Source: Apostichopus japonicus (taxonomy: Eukaryota > Echinodermata > Holothuroidea > Aspidochirotida > Stichopodidae). Taken from it: a stretch of 64,000 nt of DNA. Location: assembly GCF_037975245.1 (NCBI RefSeq), contig NC_092572.1, positions 13,265,269 through 13,329,268 of the forward strand, written 5' to 3'. The translations under genes and the position numbers were made by a program. Shown piece by piece: positions 43,250 to 64,000 of this stretch (positions are counted from its first letter, which is position 1; each line of letters begins with the position of its first letter). The notes beneath the pieces were generated by a model. The model made no database searches and had not been told where the DNA came from. It saw only the letters and a program-made list of their open reading frames with translations.

Positions 43250-46170
43250 TGTGTGTTAGGAGTGGGGTGGGGGGGGGGCAATAGCACGTCTGGACTGCAC
43301 CGTCTTGCTTCTGATAACATATTATCGAGGTGTGAGGGGAAAAAACAATGCTAATAACATGCAGCGTTCCCCCAAATTTATTGCTTAATGGGAGTGGGAC
43401 TCAAATAACTGCTGATGAGGGATATATGTTGTGCCAAGGGTGCATGCATTCTTGTAGAATTGCATCCAGTGTCTTATCATAAGTCACCGATCGGGTTCCA
43501 GAGGCGGAGCTACCTTTTTTTACCAGTTGGTCAAGATCAAACATGTGCATTTGGTATATAGACATTTAGAAAATTAAAAATATGTCCACTCATGACTGCA
43601 GTAGTTGCAACACATTTTTCTTGAACTGCTGATATTACAGCAGCAAATTGCGAATAATATTGAGTAGAATTATGAAGAAACTGTTTGTTTCCAGAAGTGC
43701 CCATTCCAGTACATTAGAACAGGCTCAACTGGCTGAAGTATGGATCCAAGACCCAAGTCCTCATGCTGGAAAGTGAGTTCAAGTCCACGGTCTGGACTTG
43801 AGTACTCTAGCACTGGCGATATTAAAGGATTATTAGTAAAGGTTTGCCACTAAGAAAATATGAGTTTCACCCACTTGTGTAATTTTAATTGTTCTACAAA
43901 ATATCAACTTTAAAAATGAACTTGAATATGCCCTGAAAAAATATTTGTACAATTATATTCTAAGTGGCAGAGCGCGTCAAGTAACATGCTGAAAACTCTT
44001 ATATTAAGATAATGTTAATGATTTTTCAAACTACCAATTTATTTCCCTTTTTTTTTGGGTGGGGGGGGGGTGGTTTCAAGATTATTGGGACATTGGGAAC
44101 TATGAAATATCTTCCTCCTTCACACTTGCATAAGACCATTAGAATAAACGATATGAAAACAACACTAAGATGACACTAAAATTTGTTGTAACTTTATCAA
44201 ATTAGGCTATTACTAAGACTGCAGTCATGTAACATTTGAAGTGTTCTATGAGTTAATTAAAAATACCAAAAGAAAAAAATACAAACATGCATATTAGGGC
44301 AAAGCATCCTTTTGCACTAAGTTATGTATTTACTCTAACCCTCTAACAGCACTTGAGGCAACATCGATGCATGATATAATACTTAAGTTGGGTGACATAT
44401 ATACCACCCACAGCCTATATGGGGGTTCATAATATTGAAAGAAGTGGTGGCCATGGAATAGTTGAGGAGCTTTAGGCTAGTCCATGACACTAGTACAAGG
44501 TATTAATCAGTGACACATGCACGTATTACCTCCATTCTCTATAGATAGCCTACCTAGAGAGGGGATATCGGCAGGCATCATGCACCCCATATCTTTACAA
44601 ATTATCTACATGAGGTTTTATCCTATTAATATATATCACAAGTTTTATTCCACTGATTTCCATCTGGTGAAACCACTCCTGAATAAGCAATGTGATGTTG
44701 CTGGGGTAACTAATATGTACTTGCATACTATCACCATTAATTTCATACCAACGGAGACAATGCTAACAGTTACAATTGTATTAAAAATAAGACCCTAATG
44801 ATAAAATGACAATAATGATCATCGACTACCTATGACATAATAAGATATAACCATTATGATATAAATTTGATGTGTTCTTCTGGAGTTATTGTGTTGAACT
44901 AGTCTTCTTTGTGACACAGACTCATACATGCACACCCACATACACTCAGAGGTACGTAGCTCTAGATAGAGCTTCTTACATAGGAAATATTGTGTCTACT
45001 GCCTTTCCATGTTTTGCACACTGGGGTACACACATGACCTTTGACCTCCATCAAAGAAAAGACGCTTCTTGCTCTCAACATTTGACATTACCATTCCCTG
45101 TTGGATATGTCATGTTTAAAAGGTTTTTGTTTGAAAATTGACTTCTAAAGACCTCAACTGACAGCTTACCTTTACATAAAGTCATATAATTTGTTGGTAC
45201 TTTAAATATCATACATCTACATTAATACTGGGTTAACGTATGCTAAGTATGAAATTCCTGTAAGCTTCCCTTGTGAAGTTGTTGTGATGCTGTGTTTACA
45301 AGGAACGCGTCCTAAACGGACACACCTAGTACACGGTTGCTCTTTCATAGTCTACTGTATAGGCTAGGCTATATACTACTGTGCATAGTTTAGATTGAAG
45401 AAAATAAATACCACGAATATCATAATTACTAACTTCAGCCTTTTCAATAATCCACGGAAATATTCCACGAAAACGGCCTTTTTTTTTGTTTTTCAAGAAA
45501 TTGAATAATTCTGTAACCATTTCAACTTACCTAATCACAAAATAGAAGCGTACTAAAACAATCTTCTACGTTACCGAGGCATGTTTCGACGCAATTTTGA
45601 CGCCCAAGAAATACGGTTAGAGTTACCAGACCATATACTACACTAGGTAAGGTGAGCATTAACAGTATACCTACATATGCATTACCGTTGCCACAAAAAG
45701 GGAAAAGTCCGGACATTATTTCTATTATGTTGTACTGTTCTATCACATACAATGCGTTGCGACAAAAGGGAAAAGTCCATACATTATTTTGATCCCTAGT
45801 GTACGGAAGCTTAGAAGAGGCATTACTGTTAACTCTCACAAATTGCAAAACCAGGCGAGGGGAATTAAAAACACCGTTTTAATAAAATACAGCAGGACTG
45901 TAGTAAAGTTAAGATCTTTGAGAAAAAATAACAACATCTGAACGTTACTTCTTAACTTCAAGACGTTAATATTCTGAAAATGGCAGTAATTTGGACGGAG
46001 ACATTGTCCTCTTTGTAGACTGTGTTAAAGGGTAAAGTTCCACACAGTTCTATTTTGACGATGCGAACAAAATGTTAAAAACAATAAAGATATGAAAATA
46101 ACACCTTTTCACACTTTCAGAAAAATACCAGAGTATGCATAACCGTAATTTACAAATGTTTTAATATCTT
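43250..46170. other. Gene-poor region
   Basis: No supported exon or RNA gene. A G-rich run lies near 44057 and a perfect DR1-like motif near 45034. Confidence 0.4.
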
Positions 46171-46183
46171 TGTTCAGATATTC

Positions 46184-46541
46184 CAGTGGCGTAGGAAGGT
46201 ACTTTTGAGTGGGGGAGGGGGAGGGGGGCTGAAGACTGATGGCTGGCCTGGGGGAGGGGCCTAAGGGGAGGGGATGCGGAAATTTTTTTCATTTCCAGGT
46301 GGCCTCAGATGCATCTTGGTGCAATATAGCACACTTCAACACCCACTCCATTTGTAAATAATTTTGCATTTTCACCTGGCCTTAGATGCAATTTTGTGCT
46401 CCAAATGAGATTTTTTTCTCATTTGGAAATGAAAAAGGGGTTTCTGACTTGCGAAGGGGGGGGGGGCGGAATGATACTTCCGCCCTCCATATTTTTCACT
46501 GGGGGGCTGGCGTCCCCCAGCCCCCGGTTCCTACGCCCTTG
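46184..46541. mobile_element. Short DNA transposon (MITE), 8-bp TSD
   Basis: 358 bases between the terminal inverted repeats cagtggcgtagg and cctacgcccttg, flanked by the perfect duplication agatattc (46176-46183 and 46542-46549). The interior is G-rich just inside the left end and C-rich near the right end. Confidence 0.9.
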
Positions 46542-46549
46542 AGATATTC

Positions 46550-49190
46550 AGACTTTCTCTGTGATTTATTTACTTATCTTCTCTCTGAGCTTACATCTGT
46601 AAATGTGTAAGTTATTAGGACTATAACAAGGTAACGTCTGATCTTCCTCGTTATACACTTTTCGAAGATGGTGGCCGGACACAATTTTAAACTTTAACCA
46701 TTTTGCCGGGTTACAGAATTTCGTAAAAACTTTTGGTTAAGTTGGTACCATTTAAACATTAGTCATGATATGTCACATCTAGGACTCCATAGAACAGTTA
46801 AAGGGAAACAGAAGGCTTATCGATCATTCAAAGAGAATACGGGAACTTAAAAAAAATGATTGGAAACCCTCTTAAAGTACAAAATTACTGACTTTCACCC
46901 CAGTTTCTTAATAATTCCTTTTTAACAGTAGCCAAAGATAAAAGGGTATGTTTCCCTTTCGTGGCACAACTTACGTATCGTCCGTTACTCATCAGTATTG
47001 AGCAATAGGTACAATTCCCAAACACTTACTTGTTGGGGTATTTAAGATAGGTTTAGTTATTTAATGGTCGATGAAACTTACCTGTAACGAATGAAATGGC
47101 AGTCATTCAAATTGACAGCTCCCCGATTTGTCAAGTTTTTCCGTTCTGACCCCCAACTAGCTGATAATTGGCAATGTATATACATTGACGACTGACATGG
47201 TTTTGCACCGTGCACCATTTGATTGGTGATGTATTTTTTTGGCAATTATAGACGAAGAGTGCAGGATGTTATATTCCAGATTTGGACATTTTTTTCAAGA
47301 TTGTACCGAACGTGAAAAAAACAATTACTTCCGCATTTTACCGTTTTGAAATCATAACGCCTCTGTTTTTTGTGACTTCATTTTCTACTTCAGTGATTTT
47401 TGTTTATTTAGACCACAGCTAGGCTTACAGATTTATGGAGAATTATGGAGAGTGACATAGTTATGGAGTGTTAGAACAGTGGTTAACGCCGTTGCTTTTT
47501 AATCATAAGGTCTCGAGTTCGAGTAATTTCAAGATTAATGTATGTCATCCAGTTACAGAGTTGTTGACAATTCATAATCATGGTCGTTAAATATGAATCT
47601 AAGAGACTGACTTCGGTCAGCTTCGGCTTTGATAAGCCAATGATGGCTTCATTCTCGAATTCCTGCTTGTTAGAGGCATCTATAATGCATACAATATATG
47701 TGACCAGTTATCAGTTAGCGTACCCCCTTTAATTATTGTTTTTAACAGATATTGGAAAATCCATTATATATATATTGGATTATCCACTAGACATAGATGT
47801 TCCAGAGGAAGAATAAACACATGCCAGTCATGGATACTGCGTTCCTTGGATGTTATATTTTGAACTAATTCATACATGTTAACAGCGCCATATATTATGA
47901 TGCAAAACATTGAAAACACATATCATCAGGATTCCCCACCCTCTCCCCCTACTCCTAGATACTACCTGCACGAGATTATTTGCTGATGTTGACCAGCGTG
48001 CATGTGTGGCGTCATAACTTTTTGTGCAAAATAAATATTAAAATAATGAGAATAAACTGCAATTTTTTTGGCAATCATTAATATGTCAGAAAAGAAAAAC
48101 TATAAAAATGATGAAAAATGAGATGGAGAAGTATAAAATATATACACTATAGAGACCGAGTCCAATTGAACTCATACACTATTACAATTGTATTACATTT
48201 TGGCGAGCAGAACAGTGTTATAACAATACTGTAAGCGGTTGTGTCTTGTGTCTTATTGAAAAAAATCCCAAAGAAAGTTGATCATATATTTATAATGCAT
48301 AGACTCATATATTACACTATTTTACGTTGTAAGAAATCGGTATTGTATTCTAATAGTTACACATATATAAGATAAATAGATAATGCCTAGTAACTGTAAC
48401 AGTTCACGAATATGAACATACTGTTAACTGTATTTTGAAACCTTTTCATTCTGGCAGGAATATCAAATATCTTTACAAGCCCTGGAATGCCACGGTCTTT
48501 GTTTGTTTGTGATTCACACATGAACTTACGACCTTTTCGTAGACTTTTTACAGGAGACTATGTATGCTTTTACATAGTCGAATACTGTTGTATGCGTTTG
48601 CTATAATACGAGGGCGGTATGCAAGAATTAAAGATATGTATAGGTGATTGAACTCCTTTAGAAGGCCACAAAGTCAAATATATTGAACAAGGGAGGTTTG
48701 CATGGTCACTGGGATTTTTGATGTGGAAACATGTTTTGAGTACAATTGCAGATAAGTTTATTAAATAAAAGCGCTTCTGGTCAATTCGAGCATAATGCTT
48801 TACACTATGGCTCCTCTGCTTTGGAATATGTTTGAGCTATGTTAACATATTAAAAAAAACAGGTGGTCATAATAACACATTGTTAAATGTCTGTACATGT
48901 TTTAAAATAATGGGTTATTTCGACAATTTTTGTTTGTCGTATCTTATGATTTCAAGCAAGAATTTGCCAAGAAATGAGAAGAAATACCCTCTAAACCCCG
49001 CCCCGCCCCCATCGCCGAAAACAAGCACCAACCAAATTTATTTTAATGACAGTGTAAAGTCACCGGTAGGATATAACAAACTCTATGTTTCTGAGTTTGT
49101 TTAATCAAATCGGGCAAGTTCCTGCATATCCAAGGAGATAGGTTCAATAGGCTTATACTCTTAACACAACTTCATTAACACGTACATGGT
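46550..49190. other. Gene-poor region
   Basis: No supported exon. Near 47465-47525 a tRNA-like stretch (gtgttagaacagtggttaacgc ... tctcgagttcgagt, each shown in part) suggests a degenerate SINE head. Nothing else is recognised. Confidence 0.35.
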
Positions 49191-49199
49191 ACCCACCAT

Positions 49200-49561
49200 C
49201 AGTGGCGGAGCGTCCATCCCCCCCCCCCCCCGACGGACTCAAATGGACTGCTGGCGCTCTTGTCAGCTTTTTACGACTTTTTATTTATTCGCGATTATTG
49301 ACTTTTTTTATTGCGCTCTTATCTACCTATTGGTATTTGTCACATTTTTTGGCGATGACACCTGTTTATTCTTTGTTTATCTGCAAATTAGCAAAGCCCG
49401 GAAAGGGTCATTTTCGGCGATCTAGGGAGTATCTTTATTCAAAAATTTCTGTACGCTCCGCGCCAACCCGTGGTGGCGCTCCGCTTAGATAGTGTCGGAA
49501 GCGCCCCTACAGACAATTCTCGCCCCCCCCCCCCTGACCAATACCCCTAGCTCCGCCACTG
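49200..49561. mobile_element. Short DNA transposon (MITE), 8-bp TSD
   Basis: 362 bases with terminal repeats cagtggcggagc and gctccgccactg, flanked by the perfect duplication cccaccat (49192-49199 and 49562-49569). It carries the gctccgcgccaacc / ggtggcgctccgct module shared with copies near 10.9, 50.9 and 52.1 kb. Confidence 0.9.
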
Positions 49562-49589
49562 CCCACCATATATGATAGTTGACGTATAA

Positions 49590-49593
<4 letters not shown>

Positions 49594-49675
<82 letters not shown>
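49594..49675. repeat. (TA)n microsatellite
   Basis: About 80 bases of uninterrupted TA, just beyond the MITE. Confidence 0.95.
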
Positions 49676-49679
<4 letters not shown>

Positions 49680-50324
49680 TTCCACTCTAAAGGGTATGGA
49701 AAACGATAATTTCAATAGAAAATATAACACAAGGGTCCTACATCTAGCTCACCGTAGAGATACCTCCCGTTAATAAGAGCGAGTTCACTCAGCCTTTTCG
49801 TATTGTTCCATTCTACTTATTACAAAGACACTCTAACGTTGTATTTTGAAATGAATAGAGTGCGATCAAACAGAGCTTAGTTTTTCGTAGTTGTTTATGA
49901 TTTTGAAACGTTCATTGAATACCTTTTGAAAAATGCACCTATTTTAGTTGAACTTAGTTTAACAGCCTATACAAATCCACATCAACACAGCAAAGTATAT
50001 GCATTACATGCACAGTGTGACCTTGATGTACAGCAACGTACAGCAGGAATATTATAATACATTTATGTGTGTTGGTTTCATGCAGCCTCCGGTGTATTTG
50101 AAATGTACGATATTGTGTATCTAACGTCTGTGCTACGTAGGCTTACAGTATGGGAATGGATTACAGTATCAGTAACACTACACGACAAGGTGAACTGATT
50201 TCCGGACAAAGTATATGTGAAACAGGAAGAAATATTGAATGAATACATATTCGTTTCAATTTAACACAAATGATGAGGTAAACATTACTTCATGCAAAAA
50301 AAAAATGCAGTGGTAGAAAAGAAA

Positions 50325-50371
50325 ATGCAGCTGAATTAAATATATTATTTTAGAGAATGTAGAAGCTGATG
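50325..50371 (+). repeat. 47-bp direct repeat, copy 1
   Basis: Identical over 47 bases to 52823-52869 (begins atgcagctgaattaaat, ends gtagaagctgatg). The two copies bracket a 2.4-kb block of nested DNA transposon pieces. Confidence 0.9.
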
Positions 50372-51512
50372 ACAGAATTATGAAACATTGGTAATCAGTA
50401 ATGTTAACACAAATTCCCTAACTAACATTCAGAACCTAACGTCAGAAGTTTTATCGAAATCATCCTTCAAATGTTACCAAAATTACAATTTCAGACGATT
50501 TTTTTTGCCAACCATAGAAGTAATTCCTATTGGCATTGGACATACTGTAACGTCTCTTTTCTACCTGGTGGGGTAATATTTAAAGCTGAGATTGGCGGAA
50601 GAGAGTCTCTACTAAATATGGCAATGGAGACGATATTCCAGTAGTGCAGGTTATTGAAACCTCCTCCTTCAACTTACAAGGTTCTTGAAATATTGTGCTC
50701 ACAACAAATAGCTGTTAGAGGTACAACGCAGAACTGTTAACGGAATACCATAATGCGGCGCAATTCGCAGTGCCAACGCAACGTCCAACGCAGTGTACAA
50801 TAAACAAGAGTACGGAATCAAGGCTACAGAGACCAGGCGCGTATCCAGGATTTTCTAACCCGGGGGGCGCGAATTACTATCTAAGCGGAGCGCCACCATC
50901 GGTTGGCGCGGAGCGTTCAAGAAAATTTTTGGTTTTGATACCCCCCAGATCACCGGAAATGGCACTTCTCGGGCTTGAAAATGAGCAACCAGATGTAGAC
51001 TTTTGCCTGAGAACCAAGTATTTCCCAAAAGTTTTTTTTTTCCATCCATAACCTTTTTGAAGTTTGTCACCAGTCACACATCATGTTCGACCTGATTGCA
51101 TGTCCTATGGATGATTGCTTTTGTAGTTTATTCTACGTGACGGCCCACAATATCCGAAAGCCCCACTTTTGAAGGTTTTAAGCCCATTACTTGTTGAGAA
51201 TTTGAAAATTCCCTTTTCTCGTGAATAAAATCACTTGAAAACATACCCATAATGTTGCAGAAAATTCAATCTATAGACAACCAATATAGAAAAACCTCCT
51301 TGAACCCCTAACAGACAGGTCCAAATTGAACGAGTAGAGGAAAGTATGATGACGAATGTTGGTGAGGAAATTTTGGAAAATTCCGACACAGTGAATTTAT
51401 TGGTGTAGAAATATTGCAACCTCTTATAATGGCTTTTACAAAACTTGGTTGAAGGAACAGAAAAATAGCAGATATTTCCGATATCAGGTATATCGAAACC
51501 GAAGACTTCACT

Positions 51513-51943
51513 CATAGGCGTAGGTCCCGTAGGAGGCGGGGGCTGCAGCCCCCCCCCAATTGTTTTCCCATTTTTTGTCGGGCACCTACTGAAAGAAAAA
51601 TAAATAGCAATGAATAGCTTAAAATGATCTCCTTGGTAATTGAAATAAAGTTGTAAGCTTGGCCGACATTACTACTGCAAAAGAGAGTTTTGACATAAAT
51701 GGATCTGTATGGTTTTTCTCCATCTACATAAGACATTTGGTTGTTTACATTAGCATCCGGCGGTATACTGTGGAACTTTGACGGACCGTGCGGTACACGA
51801 TGCCATTTGATGTAATGACCGATCTTGCCTATATTATATTGGCATCGATATGTTGAATGCGCGCTTCGCGCGCGAAAAATTTTGGCTTTTTTTTCGGGCA
51901 AGTCATTACAGCCCCCAAATCCAATCTGGCTCCTACGCCTTTG
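51513..51943. mobile_element. Short DNA transposon with imperfect 8-bp TSD
   Basis: Terminal repeats cataggcgtagg and cctacgcctttg. The flanks acttcact and actacaca agree at six of eight positions, so it is an older insertion. It is nested in the cluster at 50834-52668. Confidence 0.65.
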
Positions 51944-52479
51944 ACTACACACATTGACAGTTTTTGAGGTTGTACATCGTGGAACATGCATTTCAATGCT
52001 GATTGATATGATGTTATATCTGCTCTTTGCTTTACAAATTCGAACAGGCGTGTAGCGAGTAGTTGCCAAGGAAGGGCGAAGCCTGTAGGCAAACTATCTA
52101 AGCGAAGCGCCACCATGAGTTGGCGCGAAGCGTACAAGAACAATTTTGGCCGAAAATGCCTCCCAGATCGCTGGAAATGACACTTCCCAGGCCTTGTAAG
52201 TTGCATCTAAGCATTTTCTATTTTGAAATTACTAGCGATGTCATAAAGAAAATTTGCTCGGGGAGGGGTTTGCGGTCGCCCCCTTCCCGAAATTGTTATG
52301 TCCCCAGACGACTCGGTCGAGTTCAAGTACATTAGTGAGAGAGGAAAAACGGAAACGTCAAAAATGGAGTTGTCGGGGTAAAGGGGTAGGGTGAGGCGCA
52401 CACCCCCTCCGTAATCCTTGATCTGTCACTGGCTACCCTGTGTATATAATAGGGATCTTTCTCTTCCCGAGGCCTTGGC

Positions 52480-52620
52480 TATCTTCTACTCCCTCCTTTT
52501 CTCCTTTTTCTCTCTTTTTTCTTTTTCTTTTCTTTTCTTTTCTCTTCCTTCCTCCCCTCCTTTTCTTTTTTCCCCTCCTTTTCCCTTTTTTCTTCTCTTT
52601 TTTTTCTCTCCTCTTTTCCT
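52480..52620 (+). repeat. Homopyrimidine tract (CTTTT-rich)
   Basis: About 140 bases almost free of purines on the plus strand, mostly cttttc and cctcc units. Could form triplex DNA. Open frames on either strand (Phe/Ser or Lys/Arg/Glu strings) are compositional artefacts. Confidence 0.9.
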
Positions 52621-52822
52621 TACCCGGGGGGCGCGCGCCCCCAACGCCCCCCCCTGGATACGCACCTGGAGACACCTACACGGTTTCAACAACGCTGTTA
52701 ACCGATGTAACCGCAATGTGAACCATTTACCCTAGTTTCCTTTCTGAAAGCGGAACTAGGACCAATGCACTAGTGTTACTTATTACGGACTGACTGAGTC
52801 ATTTACCACATGGTATATATAG

Positions 52823-52869
52823 ATGCAGCTGAATTAAATATATTATTTTAGAGAATGTAGAAGCTGATG
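52823..52869 (+). repeat. 47-bp direct repeat, copy 2
   Basis: Identical to 50325-50371. It lies about 530 bases upstream of the gene C start codon. Confidence 0.9.
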
Positions 52870-53396
52870 CCCTATATATATGCATAATGCCGAATGTTGA
52901 TTGGTCATATTTATTATATGATCAACACGGCACGTCAACTATTGCACCTGAGCAAAACTCATCAGTCGCTCACAATGTGGACCTTAGCGTCACTGTGTAA
53001 AATACGCAGGCTTTCTCTCACAATTAAAATAAGTTTAACAATGGTACTTCCTGGTAATTCGAGAGTAATCGACATCATACCGATAAGAATGGTTGTGGTT
53101 TCTTGTAACATAATACTTACTATCATATTATGATATCCTTATGCTTATGCAGAAAGGAGAAATTCTAACTGTGAAACCGTAAGTTGTATTTTATTGTTTA
53201 GGTAGGTTCCCAGATGTCAGCATCAAGGGTCCTTGCGTAAGCAATGATAGTTTCATATGCACAGTGGAGAAATAACCTTTCCGAATTTTAAAAGTAACTT
53301 TTTCTGTCGATTACACCCGGAATTATATTACATATATTTAAACAATCGTGCTTGTAAAATCTCCATTTGTAATTTGATCTCTCAATCAGCAGTAAT

Positions 53397-62980
<9,584 letters not shown>

Positions 62981-63424
62981 TAGAACGAAATGACCACAAG
63001 TAGGATCATCTACCTTTGGAGACCTGTTTTTACACAGTCAAGCGTTCCGGTTTAATAATATAGTAGTTAAATTATAACGATATCTCCTTTGTTATTACCT
63101 ACATAGGAGGATATATTGGTTCTTACGTTTCTTATACTATTGGCACCATTGACATTAGAAGACTTTTTTGGAGAAGATTATTTGTAAACTAAACTGATTT
63201 ATACAACTCTAAATTTAATGTTTCTGATTATAGATAAATGGGAGTTGAGGGGTGCTAACTAAGCTAAGATGTACCTTTCTTATGACGTCACTAGTATGGA
63301 TTATGTATGGTAAATACCTAGTCTTGTCATTTCATATTTATGATATATTTTCTTCCCGCGGTAGCATTGAACTCATCGGTATCGGATAGACTTCATTTGC
63401 AGCAAAGAATGATGTTTTAAGAAC

Positions 63425-63430
63425 AATAAA
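63425..63430 (+). promoter_or_regulatory. Poly(A) signal AATAAA of gene C
   Basis: AATAAA about 445 bases past the stop codon, followed by a GT-rich stretch (gttgtctctgg). The remaining sequence to 64000 shows no further exon. Confidence 0.6.
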
Positions 63431-64000
63431 GTTGTCTCTGGAATCTTTAGCCTATGGACAGCCTCGTTATGGTATATGTACCAATGTTATGCAACTTTTT
63501 TACTGATCTGACTCTGGCGAACGCTATGAAATATAATCATTTGAAATAATATCTTTACTTATTATCATAACTAATTATCATTTATCGTACCCTGGTCTTT
63601 GGTATGCAAATTTCCAAAATGAGGGACGGGTCACTGATGTTTGAAGGCCGAAATCTATTAAAGCGATTCACAACATACGAATGGCGAATGACACATATAT
63701 GCCTGTACAAACTCGCATTGTATATAGTACATAATGTATAAAACTTACACCGACTAGCAATTTACCGTTAACTCAGAACAAAAATGATAAAACCGACATG
63801 ATTGGATTTTGTGAGAACGGTTGGAAAGGCTTTGGGCGAGAACACTGTTTGCTGGTTTTGAGTCTGGTGTCAACGCATAACAGATATCATATTATTTATG
63901 TCTCCAGTACGTTTTGCGAAGGGATTTCTAAGCATTGTGAAAAGTTTATTACAATATATAAATATATATATATATTTATAGAGACCTTTCAGGATTATCT

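Larger units (their letters stand above)
50834..52668. mobile_element. Cluster of nested DNA transposon fragments
   Basis: The outer ends caggcgcgtatccagg and ggatacgcacctg are inverted repeats, but the flanking bases do not give a clean duplication, so these may be halves of different copies. Inside are the module near 50880 and 52100 (gcgccaccatcggttggcgc type) and a complete-looking element at 51513-51943. Confidence 0.65.

Noticed and set aside
52418-52735. Phe/Ser-rich and Lys/Glu-rich frames over 100 codons
   Set aside because: Produced by the homopyrimidine tract, not by a gene.

Overview
The window is animal nuclear DNA: AT-rich, with small exons split by GT-AG introns, long (TA)n tracts, tRNA-derived SINEs, Penelope-like and non-LTR retroelement debris, and many short inverted-repeat DNA transposons with 8-bp target-site duplications. 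The protein families (Ig receptors, receptor-tyrosine-kinase-like domains, a divergent NACHT-LRR protein) fit a marine invertebrate deuterostome. An echinoderm is my best guess, but that is inference, not demonstrated.

Three related receptor genes dominate. Gene A (minus, 16018 to 3956) and gene C (plus, 53397 to 62980) can each be read from start to stop as 14 coding exons in one uninterrupted frame (622 and 626 residues). Both have signal peptide, V-like Ig domain, C2-like Ig domain, one transmembrane helix, a short basic/acidic linker and a kinase-like domain. Five kinase exons are identical in length in the two genes (111, 120, 112, 97, 103 nt). In both, the HRD aspartate and the catalytic-loop asparagine are replaced and DFG is altered, so both look like pseudokinases. 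Gene B (minus, 38917 to at least 28793, 3' end not found) has the same extracellular design, but after the membrane segment and two micro-exons (26 and 31 nt) comes a 1517-nt exon encoding a NACHT-like NTPase domain, then two LRR-like exons. It would be a membrane-anchored, Ig-headed NLR-type protein. Its Walker A is recognisable and its Walker B acidic residues are lost.

The interpretation is a locus of modular innate-type receptors. The extracellular and membrane exons are all phase 1-1, so ectodomains can be joined to different cytoplasmic signalling modules. Signs of ongoing exon turnover are a stray Ig exon at 19.6 kb, two decayed copies of the gene C Ig2 exon (one broken by a DNA transposon), a tandem array of the 3' end of the gene B Ig2 exon with its splice donor, and a 40-bp copy of the gene A activation-segment exon downstream of that gene.

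Layout: 1-2.9 kb flank with a foldback element and TA repeats; 3.7-16.0 kb gene A; 16.2-18.8 kb TA repeats, inverted SINE pair, rearranged Penelope-like element with a candidate hammerhead ribozyme, non-LTR endonuclease fragment; 19.6 kb orphan Ig exon; 20-28 kb mostly non-coding with a non-LTR 3' end and a second hammerhead-like motif; 28.8-38.9 kb gene B, with a transposon-protein relic in an intron; 39-53 kb gene-poor, rich in DNA transposons; 53.4-63.4 kb gene C.
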